From: Flavobacteriales bacterium UBA3442 | Lineage (GTDB): Bacteria; Bacteroidota; Bacteroidia; Flavobacteriales; Schleiferiaceae | NCBI GenBank assembly: GCA_002378565.1 | Contig: DFSH01000066.1 | Coordinates: 1-15,193, forward strand | Length of the DNA stretch: 15,193 nt | Reading direction: 5' to 3' | Shown here: positions 1 through 6,854 of the stretch, one piece after another | How the letters are laid out: every line of letters begins with the position of its first letter | Position numbering within the stretch: the stretch's first letter is position 1 | Notes under the pieces: model-generated | What the model was told of the DNA's origin: nothing | Seen by the model: the letters and a program-made list of their open reading frames with translations, nothing else | Database searches by the model: none | Position numbers and translations under genes: made by a program

Positions 1-215
1 GACAAAGCAATGAAGTTGCCAGAAATGAAAACTGACTTGATGAAGGCGAAATTGAACAGTGCAGTGGCCAGGGGCGATGGCTTTGCTTCTTCAATGTTGG
101 AAAACTCAACATGGTCGATATCAATCAACATCCGGTTTGCTACAAATTTCATGACCTCTGGATTAGGAGTCATTTCAGCATAAAGGGAGGTTGCAGGGGC
201 TGTTGTTGTCGTCAT
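1..215 (-). CDS. NifU-family Fe-S scaffold protein, N-terminal part (cut by window edge)
   Basis: This is an open frame of 71 codons running off the left edge, starting at the ATG whose A is base 215. After a short Thr/Ala-rich start it carries the typical opening of the Nfu/NifU N-terminal domain: residues 12-25 read YAEMTPNPEVMKFV, followed by an SPLA motif and a hydrophobic FIKSVFISGNF stretch. Family members have a C-terminal CxxC domain that holds a transient Fe-S cluster and passes it to client proteins in the cytoplasm; that part lies outside the window and cannot be checked. The next in-frame ATG falls inside the conserved motif, so the start at 215 is well supported. The gene follows the MarR-like gene on the same strand but has its own promoter-like sequence. 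Family assignment is confident; the exact subfamily is not. Confidence 0.85.
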   Translation of the reverse strand, partial: MTTTTAPATSLYAEMTPNPEVMKFVANRMLIDIDHVEFSNIEEAKPSPLATALFNFAFIKSVFISGNFIAL

Positions 216-219
216 GTGA

Positions 220-248
220 CAAAGGTAGTTATCTGCGAGGAAAGTCAA
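220..248 (-). promoter_or_regulatory. Bacteroidota-type promoter for the NifU-like gene
   Basis: On the minus strand TACCTTTG (bases 227-220) matches the Bacteroidota -7 consensus TAnnTTTG at every fixed position. A TTG (248-246) lies 18 bases upstream, within the accepted -33 spacing. Only four bases separate the box from the ATG at 215, so transcription should begin at or within a few bases of the start codon. Confidence 0.65.
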
Positions 249-255
249 TGGTTTA

Positions 256-711
256 TTAGCCCCGCATCTTGTCGAGCAAGGCACTGAGCATCTGTGCCTC
301 TTCTTCAGTGATATGCTTGGGAAGCATCACCTTATCAATCTTATCCACAGCGCGGATTTGACCCAATAACTCCAAGCCTCTGTAAGACAGAAATAAGTTG
401 GTGATTCGGCCGTCCTCCTTGGATTTCCTTCGCTTGATCAATTTGAGCTTGTGCAGCCGCGCAATCAAACGTGATACATCACTTGTCTTGTCCATGAGTT
501 GCTGCTGAATTTCCGTGGAAGACATGCCTTCCGGGTGCATCGTGCGTAAGATTCGCAAGACATGGTACTGCTGAATGGTAACGTGGTAGGGCTCCAGCGC
601 CTGACTGAACTGCTCTTTGAGCCATTGAGCCGTGAATAACACATTGGTCATGGCCAATTGCTGGCCATTGCGCCATTTACGCTTGTTTAACTCATCCTGC
701 AGCTTGCGCAT
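256..711 (-). CDS. MarR-family transcriptional regulator
   Basis: The 151-residue product has the length and layout of MarR regulators, which are dimeric cytoplasmic winged-helix repressors or activators often tuned by small ligands. Residues 45-60 (IQQYHVLRILRTMHPE) match the family's first DNA-binding-domain helix. Residues 75-92 (KTSDVSRLIARLHKLKLI) form the recognition-helix region, and the wing carries the family hallmark EDGR at 99-102. N- and C-terminal helices would form the dimer interface. The ATG at 711 follows the frr stop codon after one base, so the two genes are probably cotranscribed and translationally coupled, an unusual partner for a housekeeping translation factor. Ligand and targets cannot be inferred; no repeated operator was found nearby. 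Confidence 0.88.
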   Translation of the reverse strand: MRKLQDELNKRKWRNGQQLAMTNVLFTAQWLKEQFSQALEPYHVTIQQYHVLRILRTMHPEGMSSTEIQQQLMDKTSDVSRLIARLHKLKLIKRRKSKEDGRITNLFLSYRGLELLGQIRAVDKIDKVMLPKHITEEEAQMLSALLDKMRG

Positions 712-712
712 C

Positions 713-1276
713 CTAGACCTTCATGATGTCAACCTCCTTGGCCGCCACCTTGGCTTCAAGCTGTGTCACCATCGTGTCAATGCGGGATTGAATAGCTATT
801 TCCACATCCTTGCGACGGTCCTCCGAGAGGCCATCTTTTTCTAAGCGCTTCACTTCATCCATGGAAACCTTCCGTGCTGAACGCAAAGAAATCTTTGCTT
901 CCTCAGCTTCCACCTTCGCCATTTTCACCAATTCATGGCGGCGTTCCTCCGTCAATGGAGGGATGTTGATAATAACAGCATCGCCATTGTTCATGGGGTT
1001 GAACCCTAGGTTAGATTTCAATATGGCCTTTTCAATGTCCTGAATACTGGATTTATCAAAGGGTTGAATGAAGAGTGTTCGAGCGTCCGGCGTATTGATG
1101 TTCGTCATCTGACTCAACTGCGTCATGGTGCCGTAGTATTGAACCATCACGCCTTCAAGCATGCTTGGGTTGGCGCGACCCGCACGGATTTTTAGCAACG
1201 ATTTGTCCAAGTGACCACTCACCTTATCCAGGTCCTCCATCAGGCTGTCAATCAAAAATTCAAGTTCATCTTCCAT
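713..1276 (-). CDS. frr: Ribosome recycling factor
   Basis: The 187-residue protein is full length for RRF, which with EF-G splits post-termination ribosomes into subunits. The conserved RAGRANP motif is at residues 31-37, followed by the YYG segment and the domain II stretch INTPDARTLFIQPFD. The C-terminal helix has the usual charged heptads (LTEERRHELVKMAK, then SLRSARK and EDRRKDVE). The gene lies 11 bases downstream of pyrH, a conserved bacterial pair, and is probably transcribed with it. The MarR-like gene starts one base after its TAG stop. Nothing in the protein looks degenerate. Confidence 0.97.
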   Translation of the reverse strand: MEDELEFLIDSLMEDLDKVSGHLDKSLLKIRAGRANPSMLEGVMVQYYGTMTQLSQMTNINTPDARTLFIQPFDKSSIQDIEKAILKSNLGFNPMNNGDAVIINIPPLTEERRHELVKMAKVEAEEAKISLRSARKVSMDEVKRLEKDGLSEDRRKDVEIAIQSRIDTMVTQLEAKVAAKEVDIMKV

Positions 1277-1287
1277 GTTTGTCGGCT

Positions 1288-1995
1288 TTAGTTGGTGACA
1301 CGTGTGCCAATGTTTTCTCCATTGACCAATCTCAGCAAATTACCGGGGATATTCATGTTGAAGACCACGATGGGCAATTTGTTTTCGCTGCTGAGGGTGA
1401 CGGCCGTCATGTCCATCACCGTGAGTCCTCGCTTGAAAACTTCATCAAAACTGATGTTGTCAAATTTGGTTGCGGCGCTGTCCTTTTCAGGGTCTGCTGA
1501 GTAAATGCCATCAACCCGCGTTCCCTTGAGGATGACATCCGCTTCCATTTCTACGGCACGCAAAGTGGCGCCTGTGTCGGTGGTAAAATAAGGATTGCCT
1601 GTGCCTGCAGAGAAAATCACCACTCGGCCTTTTTGCAGATGGCGTATGGCCCGTCGGCGAATGAATGGCTCTGCTATTTGATCCATTTCAATGGCTGACT
1701 GAAGGCGGGTATGCACGTTGATGCTTTCCAATGCAGACTGCAAGGCCAGGCCATTGATGACCGTGGCAAGCATCCCCATGTAATCTGCCTGAACCCGGTC
1801 CATGCCTTCGCTAGCACCTTTGAGGCCGCGGAAGATGTTGCCGCCGCCAATGACGATGCTAACCTGTACCCCGGTGGCAACCACCATTTTGATTTCTTCA
1901 GCAAAGGCTTTGAGTTGTTTGTTATCCAAGCCAAATTCCTTGTCGCCCATCAGGGCTTCTCCACTTAATTTCAGTAAGATGCGTTTGTATTTCAT
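1288..1995 (-). CDS. pyrH: Uridylate kinase (UMP kinase)
   Basis: This 235-residue enzyme phosphorylates UMP to UDP with ATP in pyrimidine nucleotide synthesis. It belongs to the amino-acid-kinase fold and is unrelated to eukaryotic UMP/CMP kinases. Visible motifs are LKLSGEAL at residues 8-15 (phosphate binding), GGGNIFRG at 50-57, the [15 protein letters not shown] helix, and [14 protein letters not shown] near residue 130. The frame is open upstream to base 2037, but that extension would begin inside the terminator hairpin after tsf and lacks family similarity. The ATG at 1995 (MKYKRILLK) is the normal family N-terminus and is chosen here. The gene is followed closely by frr. Confidence 0.97.
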   Translation of the reverse strand: MKYKRILLKLSGEALMGDKEFGLDNKQLKAFAEEIKMVVATGVQVSIVIGGGNIFRGLKGASEGMDRVQADYMGMLATVINGLALQSALESINVHTRLQSAIEMDQIAEPFIRRRAIRHLQKGRVVIFSAGTGNPYFTTDTGATLRAVEMEADVILKGTRVDGIYSADPEKDSAATKFDNISFDEVFKRGLTVMDMTAVTLSSENKLPIVVFNMNIPGNLLRLVNGENIGTRVTN

Positions 1996-2013
1996 AAGCC
2001 GTTTAGATTCTTT

Positions 2014-2021
2014 CAAATATA
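2014..2021 (-). promoter_or_regulatory. Possible pyrH promoter -7 box
   Basis: TATATTTG on the minus strand matches the Bacteroidota -7 consensus TAnnTTTG exactly and lies 18 bases before the pyrH ATG. No TTTG is seen at the usual -33 distance, where the tsf terminator hairpin sits. If used, it would give a leader of roughly a dozen bases. A match to an AT-rich 8-mer next to a T-tract could be chance. Confidence 0.4.
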
Positions 2022-2047
2022 AAAAATGCCGCCCCATGGGGCGGCAT
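2021..2047 (-). terminator. Intrinsic terminator after tsf
   Basis: Bases 2026-2047 form a perfect 22-base palindrome (atgccgccccatggggcggcat). On the minus strand it is followed at once by a run of Ts (2025-2021). It begins 24 bases past the tsf stop, so it should end the rplM-rpsI-rpsB-tsf transcript. It is not useful on the plus strand, where only a weaker T-rich stretch follows and no gene precedes it. Confidence 0.88.
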
Positions 2048-2070
2048 CTATTTTGATAAAGGCAAAGATT

Positions 2071-2895
2071 TTATACGCCAAGACCCACACGGCGGAAACC
2101 GGTGACTGCTAGACCCTTCTCAACGCTGTTCAAATAGGAAGAAACAGTTTGCTTGCTGTCCTTGATGAAAGACTGATCAATCAAGGTGTTATCCTTGAAA
2201 AATTTGTTCAATTTACCTTGCGCGATGCGATCAATCATCTCTTCAGGCTTGCCTTCCAAGCGGATTTGCTCACGGGCAACTTCTAATTCGCGATCAATCA
2301 CTTCAGTTGACACCTCGTCGCGGTTCAAAGCGACGGGATTCATTGCAGCTGCTTGCATGGCGACATCTCTACCTGCCTCATCTGCCTTAGAAGACAAGGA
2401 AACCAAGGTGGCCAGTTTGTTGCCAGCATGGATGTAAGAGGCAACAAATTCACCGCTCAAATGCTCGTAGCTCGCGATCTCAAGCTTCTCGCCAATCACA
2501 CCTGTCTGCTCAGTGAGCTTCTCAGCAACTGTCATGCTGTCGTCAAAAGGCAAGGCCATCAATGCCTCGCGGTTTGCTGGGGATGCCTTCAACGCCACAT
2601 CAGTAATCTGATTGGTCAAGGTCACAAAACCTTCATTCTTTGCCACAAAGTCCGTCTCACAGTTGAGACTTACAATGACGCCACAACTGCCATCATCACA
2701 AGCTTTTGCAATCACACAGCCTTCAGTTGCATCGCGATCAGCACGCTTGGCAGCCACTTTCTGGCCACGCTTGCGCAAATTATCTATAGCGGACTCAAAT
2801 TCACCATTGGCCTCAACCAATGCATTTTTGCAGTCCATCATGCCAGCGCCTGTCAATTTGCGCAGCTTATTCACATCAGAAGCAGTAATTGCCAT
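2071..2895 (-). CDS. tsf: Translation elongation factor Ts
   Basis: The 274-residue protein is the guanine nucleotide exchange factor that regenerates EF-Tu-GTP. The N-terminal UBA-like domain reads LRKLTGAGMMDCKNAL at residues 11-26. The core TDFVAKN motif that contacts EF-Tu is at 81-87, preceded by NCE. Two core subdomains follow, with the SYIHAGNKLATLV and DVAMQAAAMNP segments typical of the family. Its place just after rpsB is nearly universal in bacteria. The ATG at 2895 is the family start. The transcript is expected to end at the palindrome downstream. Confidence 0.98.
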   Translation of the reverse strand: MAITASDVNKLRKLTGAGMMDCKNALVEANGEFESAIDNLRKRGQKVAAKRADRDATEGCVIAKACDDGSCGVIVSLNCETDFVAKNEGFVTLTNQITDVALKASPANREALMALPFDDSMTVAEKLTEQTGVIGEKLEIASYEHLSGEFVASYIHAGNKLATLVSLSSKADEAGRDVAMQAAAMNPVALNRDEVSTEVIDRELEVAREQIRLEGKPEEMIDRIAQGKLNKFFKDNTLIDQSFIKDSKQTVSSYLNSVEKGLAVTGFRRVGLGV

Positions 2896-2946
2896 TTCTT
2901 TGAAATTTTTGGGGTTAGGGTAAATGGGGCCTAGGCTCCAGGTATG

Positions 2947-3711
2947 TTATTCAGCTGAATCAACCTCAACCTTCATGGTAGCCTTGTCCAGCTTCTCTTG
3001 ACCTGCCTTGTCCTTTGAGCTCTTACGCTCAGACAAACCTTCAGAAATATAACTAGCAATGCAATCCATGACAACCTTCACAGAAGATGACTTGTCATCG
3101 TTCGAAGGAATCACGTGATCAATCAAGTGAGGGTTGCTGTTGGTGTCAACCATGGCAAAAACGGGGAGACCCAATTTGTGCGCTTCAGCAACGGCAATGT
3201 GCTCGCGAAGAATATCTACAACGAATACGGCTGCAGGCAGGCGAGACATGTCGACAATGGAACCCAAGGTGCGCTCGAGTTTCTGACGTGAACGGTCAAC
3301 CTGCAAGCGTTCACGCTTGGACAAGGTGTCAAAGCGACCATCAACCTTCATCTTGTCGATGTTGCTCATCTTCTTGATGGCCTTGCGGATGGTTACAAAG
3401 TTGGTCAACAGACCACCGGGCCAGCGCTCAGTGATGTAAGGCATGTTGAGGTTCTCTGCTGTCTCAGTGACGATATCTTTTGCTTGCTTCTTGGTGGCAA
3501 CAAAGAGGATTTTTCGGCCAGAGGCAGCAATCTTTGCCATCTCTTCACCTGCAGACGCTAGTTTATGCTGGGTCTTTTGCAGATCGATGATGTGGACACC
3601 GTTGCGCTCCATAAAAATGTATGGGGCCATGTTGGGGTTCCACTTTCGTGTGATGTGACCAAAATGGACACCTGCTTCGAGAAGTTCTTGTGTGTTGGGG
3701 GCTTGAGCCAT
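2947..3711 (-). CDS. rpsB: 30S ribosomal protein S2
   Basis: The 254-residue protein is a late-assembling component of the small subunit. The opening is diagnostic: TQELLEAGVHFGHITRKWNP at residues 8-27, then the GVHIIDLQKT segment. Further family landmarks are RWPGGLLTNFVTI, the PAAVFVVD stretch, and PVFAMVDTNSNP near the RNA-binding surface. The Lys/Glu/Ser-rich C-terminal tail (about the last 30 residues) is an extension of the kind seen in Bacteroidota S2. The gene is 91 bases downstream of rpsI with a hairpin in the gap, and 51 bases upstream of tsf. Confidence 0.98.
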   Translation of the reverse strand: MAQAPNTQELLEAGVHFGHITRKWNPNMAPYIFMERNGVHIIDLQKTQHKLASAGEEMAKIAASGRKILFVATKKQAKDIVTETAENLNMPYITERWPGGLLTNFVTIRKAIKKMSNIDKMKVDGRFDTLSKRERLQVDRSRQKLERTLGSIVDMSRLPAAVFVVDILREHIAVAEAHKLGLPVFAMVDTNSNPHLIDHVIPSNDDKSSSVKVVMDCIASYISEGLSERKSSKDKAGQEKLDKATMKVEVDSAE

Positions 3712-3734
3712 GGTTGTTGGGGTTTACGTTCGCT

Positions 3735-3775
3735 AAAAACAACAAGCAGGTAGCGCGGATGCGGTCGTGCTTGTT
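3735..3775 (-). promoter_or_regulatory. Hairpin between rpsI and rpsB (possible attenuator or S2 leader element)
   Basis: On the minus strand AACAAGCA (3775-3768) can pair perfectly with TGCTTGTT (3748-3741) across a 19-base GC-rich loop. The stem is followed by GTTTTT (3740-3735). This looks like a weak intrinsic terminator or attenuator within the ribosomal operon, about 24 bases before the rpsB ATG. It could also be part of an S2-binding leader; autogenous S2 control is known in other bacteria but not shown here. Confidence 0.45.
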
Positions 3776-3802
3776 TGGATGCTAAACCAAATGCGCCAAA
3801 GA

Positions 3803-4189
3803 TTAACGCTTGGAGAATTGGAATTTTTTTCGTGCTTTCTTCTGGCCGAACTTCTTGCGTTCAACCATCCGTGGGTCACGTGTCATCAATCCTTCCGGCT
3901 TCAATGCAGCACGGAATTCAGGGTTGATTTCGCAGAGGGCGCGAGAGATACCCAAACGGATAGCCTCAGCTTGCCCAGTTGTACCGCCGCCTTTAACGTT
4001 GACGGTAACATCGTATTGACCCAAAGTCTCTGTCAATGCAAAGGGTTGGTTCACTTTATATTGTAGCACAGTGGTACCGAAGTAGTTGTCCAAAGCGCGT
4101 TTGTTGACGGTGACAACACCTTTACCTTCCTTGACGTAAACACGTGCAACTGAAGACTTCCGGCGGCCGATGGTGTGAGTAGTAGACAT
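3803..4189 (-). CDS. rpsI: 30S ribosomal protein S9
   Basis: The 128-residue protein is complete for S9, whose C-terminal tail reaches into the P-site tRNA region. It opens with the family motif [14 protein letters not shown] at residues 6-19. [22 protein letters not shown] segment lies in the middle, and the tail is basic: [24 protein letters not shown], ending in the conserved KR. The ATG at 4189 is 10 bases downstream of rplM, the standard rplM-rpsI pair, so both should come from the promoter near 4668-4698. Confidence 0.98.
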   Translation of the reverse strand: MSTTHTIGRRKSSVARVYVKEGKGVVTVNKRALDNYFGTTVLQYKVNQPFALTETLGQYDVTVNVKGGGTTGQAEAIRLGISRALCEINPEFRAALKPEGLMTRDPRMVERKKFGQKKARKKFQFSKR

Positions 4190-4199
4190 GATAGCTTCC

Positions 4200-4643
4200 T
4201 TAGATTGTTACAAGTGTAGGCTTCTGTGCCTCGTGGTTATGCTCTGCACCAACATAGACATGCAGGTTTCTGAAAAGGGCAGCGCCCAATTTGGTTTTAG
4301 GCAACATGCCTTTCACTGCGTGCTCCACAATGCGCGTGGGGCGCTTCACAGATTCCTGTGCAGCAGTACGGCTTCTCTGACCACCTGGGTAACCCGTGTA
4401 ACGTAGGTAAGTTTTGGTGTTCATTTTGTCACCATGCATGGTGACCGCGTCTGCGTTAATGACAATAACATTGTCACCGCAATCCACGTGAGGAGTGAAG
4501 TTGGTTTTGTGCTTACCGCGGATGCGGAATGCAACTTCAGAGGCCAGACGACCCAAGGTTTGATCCTTGGCATCGATGATGATCCACTGTTTGTCAACTG
4601 TAGCCGAATTGGCTGAAATCGTTTTATAGCTTAAAATATCCAC
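4200..4643 (-). CDS. rplM: 50S ribosomal protein L13 (GTG start)
   Basis: The 147-residue protein is an early-assembling large-subunit component. Family landmarks include [12 protein letters not shown], the [16 protein letters not shown] segment, [16 protein letters not shown] and [19 protein letters not shown]. The frame stays open upstream as far as a TTG at 4697, but that stretch contains the promoter and has no family similarity. The expected Bacteroidota N-terminus (residues 1-12, [V/M][11 protein letters not shown]) begins at a GTG at 4643; no ATG is available at this position, so a GTG start is inferred. It is the first gene of the operon with rpsI, rpsB and tsf. Confidence 0.95.
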   Translation of the reverse strand: MDILSYKTISANSATVDKQWIIIDAKDQTLGRLASEVAFRIRGKHKTNFTPHVDCGDNVIVINADAVTMHGDKMNTKTYLRYTGYPGGQRSRTAAQESVKRPTRIVEHAVKGMLPKTKLGAALFRNLHVYVGAEHNHEAQKPTLVTI

Positions 4644-4667
4644 TTTGACTAGTCTTTTTTGGGGCTG

Positions 4668-4698
4668 CGAAGATACGCCAGACTGGGTACTTACCAAA
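4668..4698 (-). promoter_or_regulatory. Promoter of the rplM-rpsI-rpsB-tsf operon
   Basis: On the minus strand TTTG (4698-4695) is followed after exactly 19 bases by TATCTTCG (4675-4668). This fits the Bacteroidota pattern TTTG-N19-TAnnTTTG with one mismatch in the -7 box. Transcription would start near 4661-4664, giving a leader of about 20 bases that contains the palindrome GACTAGTC (4654-4647) before the GTG start. Confidence 0.75.
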
Positions 4699-4771
4699 GG
4701 GTTGTGCAGGCTTTATTGATAGCTAACTTGCGGTGACCCGATTAACAAGCCAGATATACCGCTTTGATCTC

Positions 4772-6841
4772 ATGATGCAATCCTTCCGAATTCTCCTTAC
4801 TGTACTGACTTTCTTGCCCTTTTCAAGTGTCTTTTCACAAGTGATTCAGCCCTGTGCAAGCGATGAATATTTAGCTGATCAAATCACAAATAATTCCCAA
4901 CGCATCCATTGGCAGGCAGAAAGTGACGCAGAAATTGATCGTCTCATCAAGCTTCAAGACCTCTCTGCAGAGTCCGTTCTGCAGAAAATCCCTGTGGTTA
5001 TCCATATCATGTACCACAACCAAGCTGCCAACATCTCTGATGCACAGGTTCATAGCGCCATGGCTATCCTCAATGAAGACTTCAGGCGACTTAACCCTGA
5101 CACAGCCAACCTCAGAAGCATCTTCCATTCGGTAGCCGCAGACATGGAGATTGAATTTGAGCTCGCACAGATTGATCCTAGTGGCAATTGCAGCAATGGC
5201 ATCACCCGCACGCAGACCTCTTTGTCGACGGCAGCGAACAACAATGTGAAAAACCTGATTGGGTGGGACAACAAAAAATACCTGAATATCTGGGTGGTGA
5301 CAAACATCGAACGCAACCAAGCAGCTGGCACCATCATCCTAGGCTACTCAGCTTTTCCTTATTTCAACATCCCCTTGACGCAGGACGGCATCGTTATCCG
5401 CCACGACAACTTTGGTGACATGGGCAGTTCAGCTGGCACCCGTCATCGAACCCTGACCCATGAAGTCGGGCATTACCTTAACCTCTACCATACCTTCCAA
5501 TCTGGCTGCACTGGTGGCGACAACTGTTATGACACGCCCCCCGTTTCTACTTCTAGCAGTGGCTGCAACACGACCTTGCCGCAAAATACCTGTCAGAATG
5601 ACAACCCCGACTTGCCTGACATGCTAGAGAATTACATGGATTACTCCAGCGACAACTGCATGAACACCTTCACCTTGAATCAAAAGTCTCGCGCTAAGGC
5701 TGTCTTGGCCAGCTCAACCCTTCGGGGGCAGCTGAGTTCAGCAAGCAACCTATTCTCCACGGGCTTGTCAGGCAGCAGCATCAGCTGCAGCCCATCAGCC
5801 GCCTTTGATGTGTCGCGCACACTGGCCTGCGTGGGCGATCTCATCGATTTGTTTGACCAGTCAGCCTTTCAGTCTGCCGTGAGCTACCTCTGGGAAGTGA
5901 AAAACACGCAGACAGGTGCCCTGCAGACCTTCATGAGTGCCAATCCGCAATTCACATTGTCTCAAGATGGCCTTTACCAAGTCAAGCTAAGCATCCTCAA
6001 TGGTCAGGGCAGCGACAGTGAAACAAAAACCAACCTACTCACCATCCGTCCAGCAGGAGGCACGACCCACAGCCCCTATTTCTATGCTGGCATGGAAGAC
6101 CCTTTGCCTAACAGCATCTGGACCGTGGAAGGTAACGGCGACAACAAAAACTGGGCAAGAAGCACCAATGTGAAGCAAACAGGCAATGCCTCCTATTACC
6201 ACCCCAATTTCAACGTGAGTAATGCTAGTGATGGCGATGCCTTGATTGCAGGCCCGATAGCCCTGTCATCTGCCAACAGCCTCACCTTGAAGTTTGCGCA
6301 TGCCTTTGCACGCAAAACCGTAATGGATGATGACCAACTCAAGGTATACGTCAGCACCGACTGCGGGGCCAGCTGGTCCCTGGTTCGCATCACCCCTGCC
6401 TTCCAACTGGGGACGAGTGCCCTGGTTCCAAGTTCGCCCTATGTGCCACAAGCCTCTGACTGGAAGGAGACCACCGTCATGCTGAGTGCCTACAAGAACA
6501 ACCCACACCTGATGATCAAATTTGAGATGGTTTCAGGCGGGGGCAACAACCTCTACATGGACGATGTGCGATTGACCTACGGGGTGACGCAGGATGAAGT
6601 GAGTCAAGCCCAATGGGTTCTGATGCCCAATCCTTCTCATGGAATGGCTGTGCTTGCTGTCAACCATCCCAATCACGGCATGGAGCAAGTTCGCATCCTC
6701 AACCTCAATGGACAATTGCTGCATCAAATGGACTGGAAGGGGCCGCGCATGGCGTTGCCCGTCTTGCCTGCTGGCAGCTATGTCATTCAGTTGACAGGTT
6801 CGGGCACACGTGAGCACCTGCGCTGGGTTCAACTGCATTGA
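4772..6841 (+). CDS. Secreted M43-family (pappalysin-like) zinc metalloprotease with T9SS sorting domain
   Basis: The product is about 689 residues from the ATG at 4772, chosen because it opens a clean signal peptide (MMQSFR, a hydrophobic ILLTVLTFLPFSSVF, then a likely cleavage before Gln). The frame extends upstream to a GTG at 4733, which would spoil that signal. The catalytic motif HEVGHYLNLYH is at residues 230-240: His230, His234 and His240 would bind zinc and Glu231 is the general base. The Met-turn NYMDY has its Met at 289. A Cys-rich segment lies between. A PKD-like domain (about 345-425), a MAM/jelly-roll-like domain (about 435-605, ending YMDDVRL) and a T9SS C-terminal domain (about 615-689, MPNPSHG then LPAGSYVIQL) follow. 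Export via Sec and T9SS to the surface or medium is inferred. Asn replaces the Gly of HExxHxxGxxH, a substitution I believe occurs in other Bacteroidota M43 members. The substrate is unknown. Confidence 0.9.
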   Translation: MMQSFRILLTVLTFLPFSSVFSQVIQPCASDEYLADQITNNSQRIHWQAESDAEIDRLIKLQDLSAESVLQKIPVVIHIMYHNQAANISDAQVHSAMAILNEDFRRLNPDTANLRSIFHSVAADMEIEFELAQIDPSGNCSNGITRTQTSLSTAANNNVKNLIGWDNKKYLNIWVVTNIERNQAAGTIILGYSAFPYFNIPLTQDGIVIRHDNFGDMGSSAGTRHRTLTHEVGHYLNLYHTFQSGCTGGDNCYDTPPVSTSSSGCNTTLPQNTCQNDNPDLPDMLENYMDYSSDNCMNTFTLNQKSRAKAVLASSTLRGQLSSASNLFSTGLSGSSISCSPSAAFDVSRTLACVGDLIDLFDQSAFQSAVSYLWEVKNTQTGALQTFMSANPQFTLSQDGLYQVKLSILNGQGSDSETKTNLLTIRPAGGTTHSPYFYAGMEDPLPNSIWTVEGNGDNKNWARSTNVKQTGNASYYHPNFNVSNASDGDALIAGPIALSSANSLTLKFAHAFARKTVMDDDQLKVYVSTDCGASWSLVRITPAFQLGTSALVPSSPYVPQASDWKETTVMLSAYKNNPHLMIKFEMVSGGGNNLYMDDVRLTYGVTQDEVSQAQWVLMPNPSHGMAVLAVNHPNHGMEQVRILNLNGQLLHQMDWKGPRMALPVLPAGSYVIQLTGSGTREHLRWVQLH

Positions 6842-6854
6842 ACTGGTCAATGAC

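Noticed and set aside
1996..2037. N-terminal extension of UMP kinase
   Set aside because: It would start inside the tsf terminator palindrome, and the family N-terminus begins at the ATG at 1995.
2353..2934. Plus-strand open frame (193 codons) opposite tsf
   Set aside because: Antisense to a conserved translation factor, no recognisable motif and no promoter-like sequence in front.
4644..4697. N-terminal extension of L13 from a TTG at 4697
   Set aside because: The stretch contains the operon promoter and has no similarity to L13 N-termini; the GTG at 4643 fits the family.
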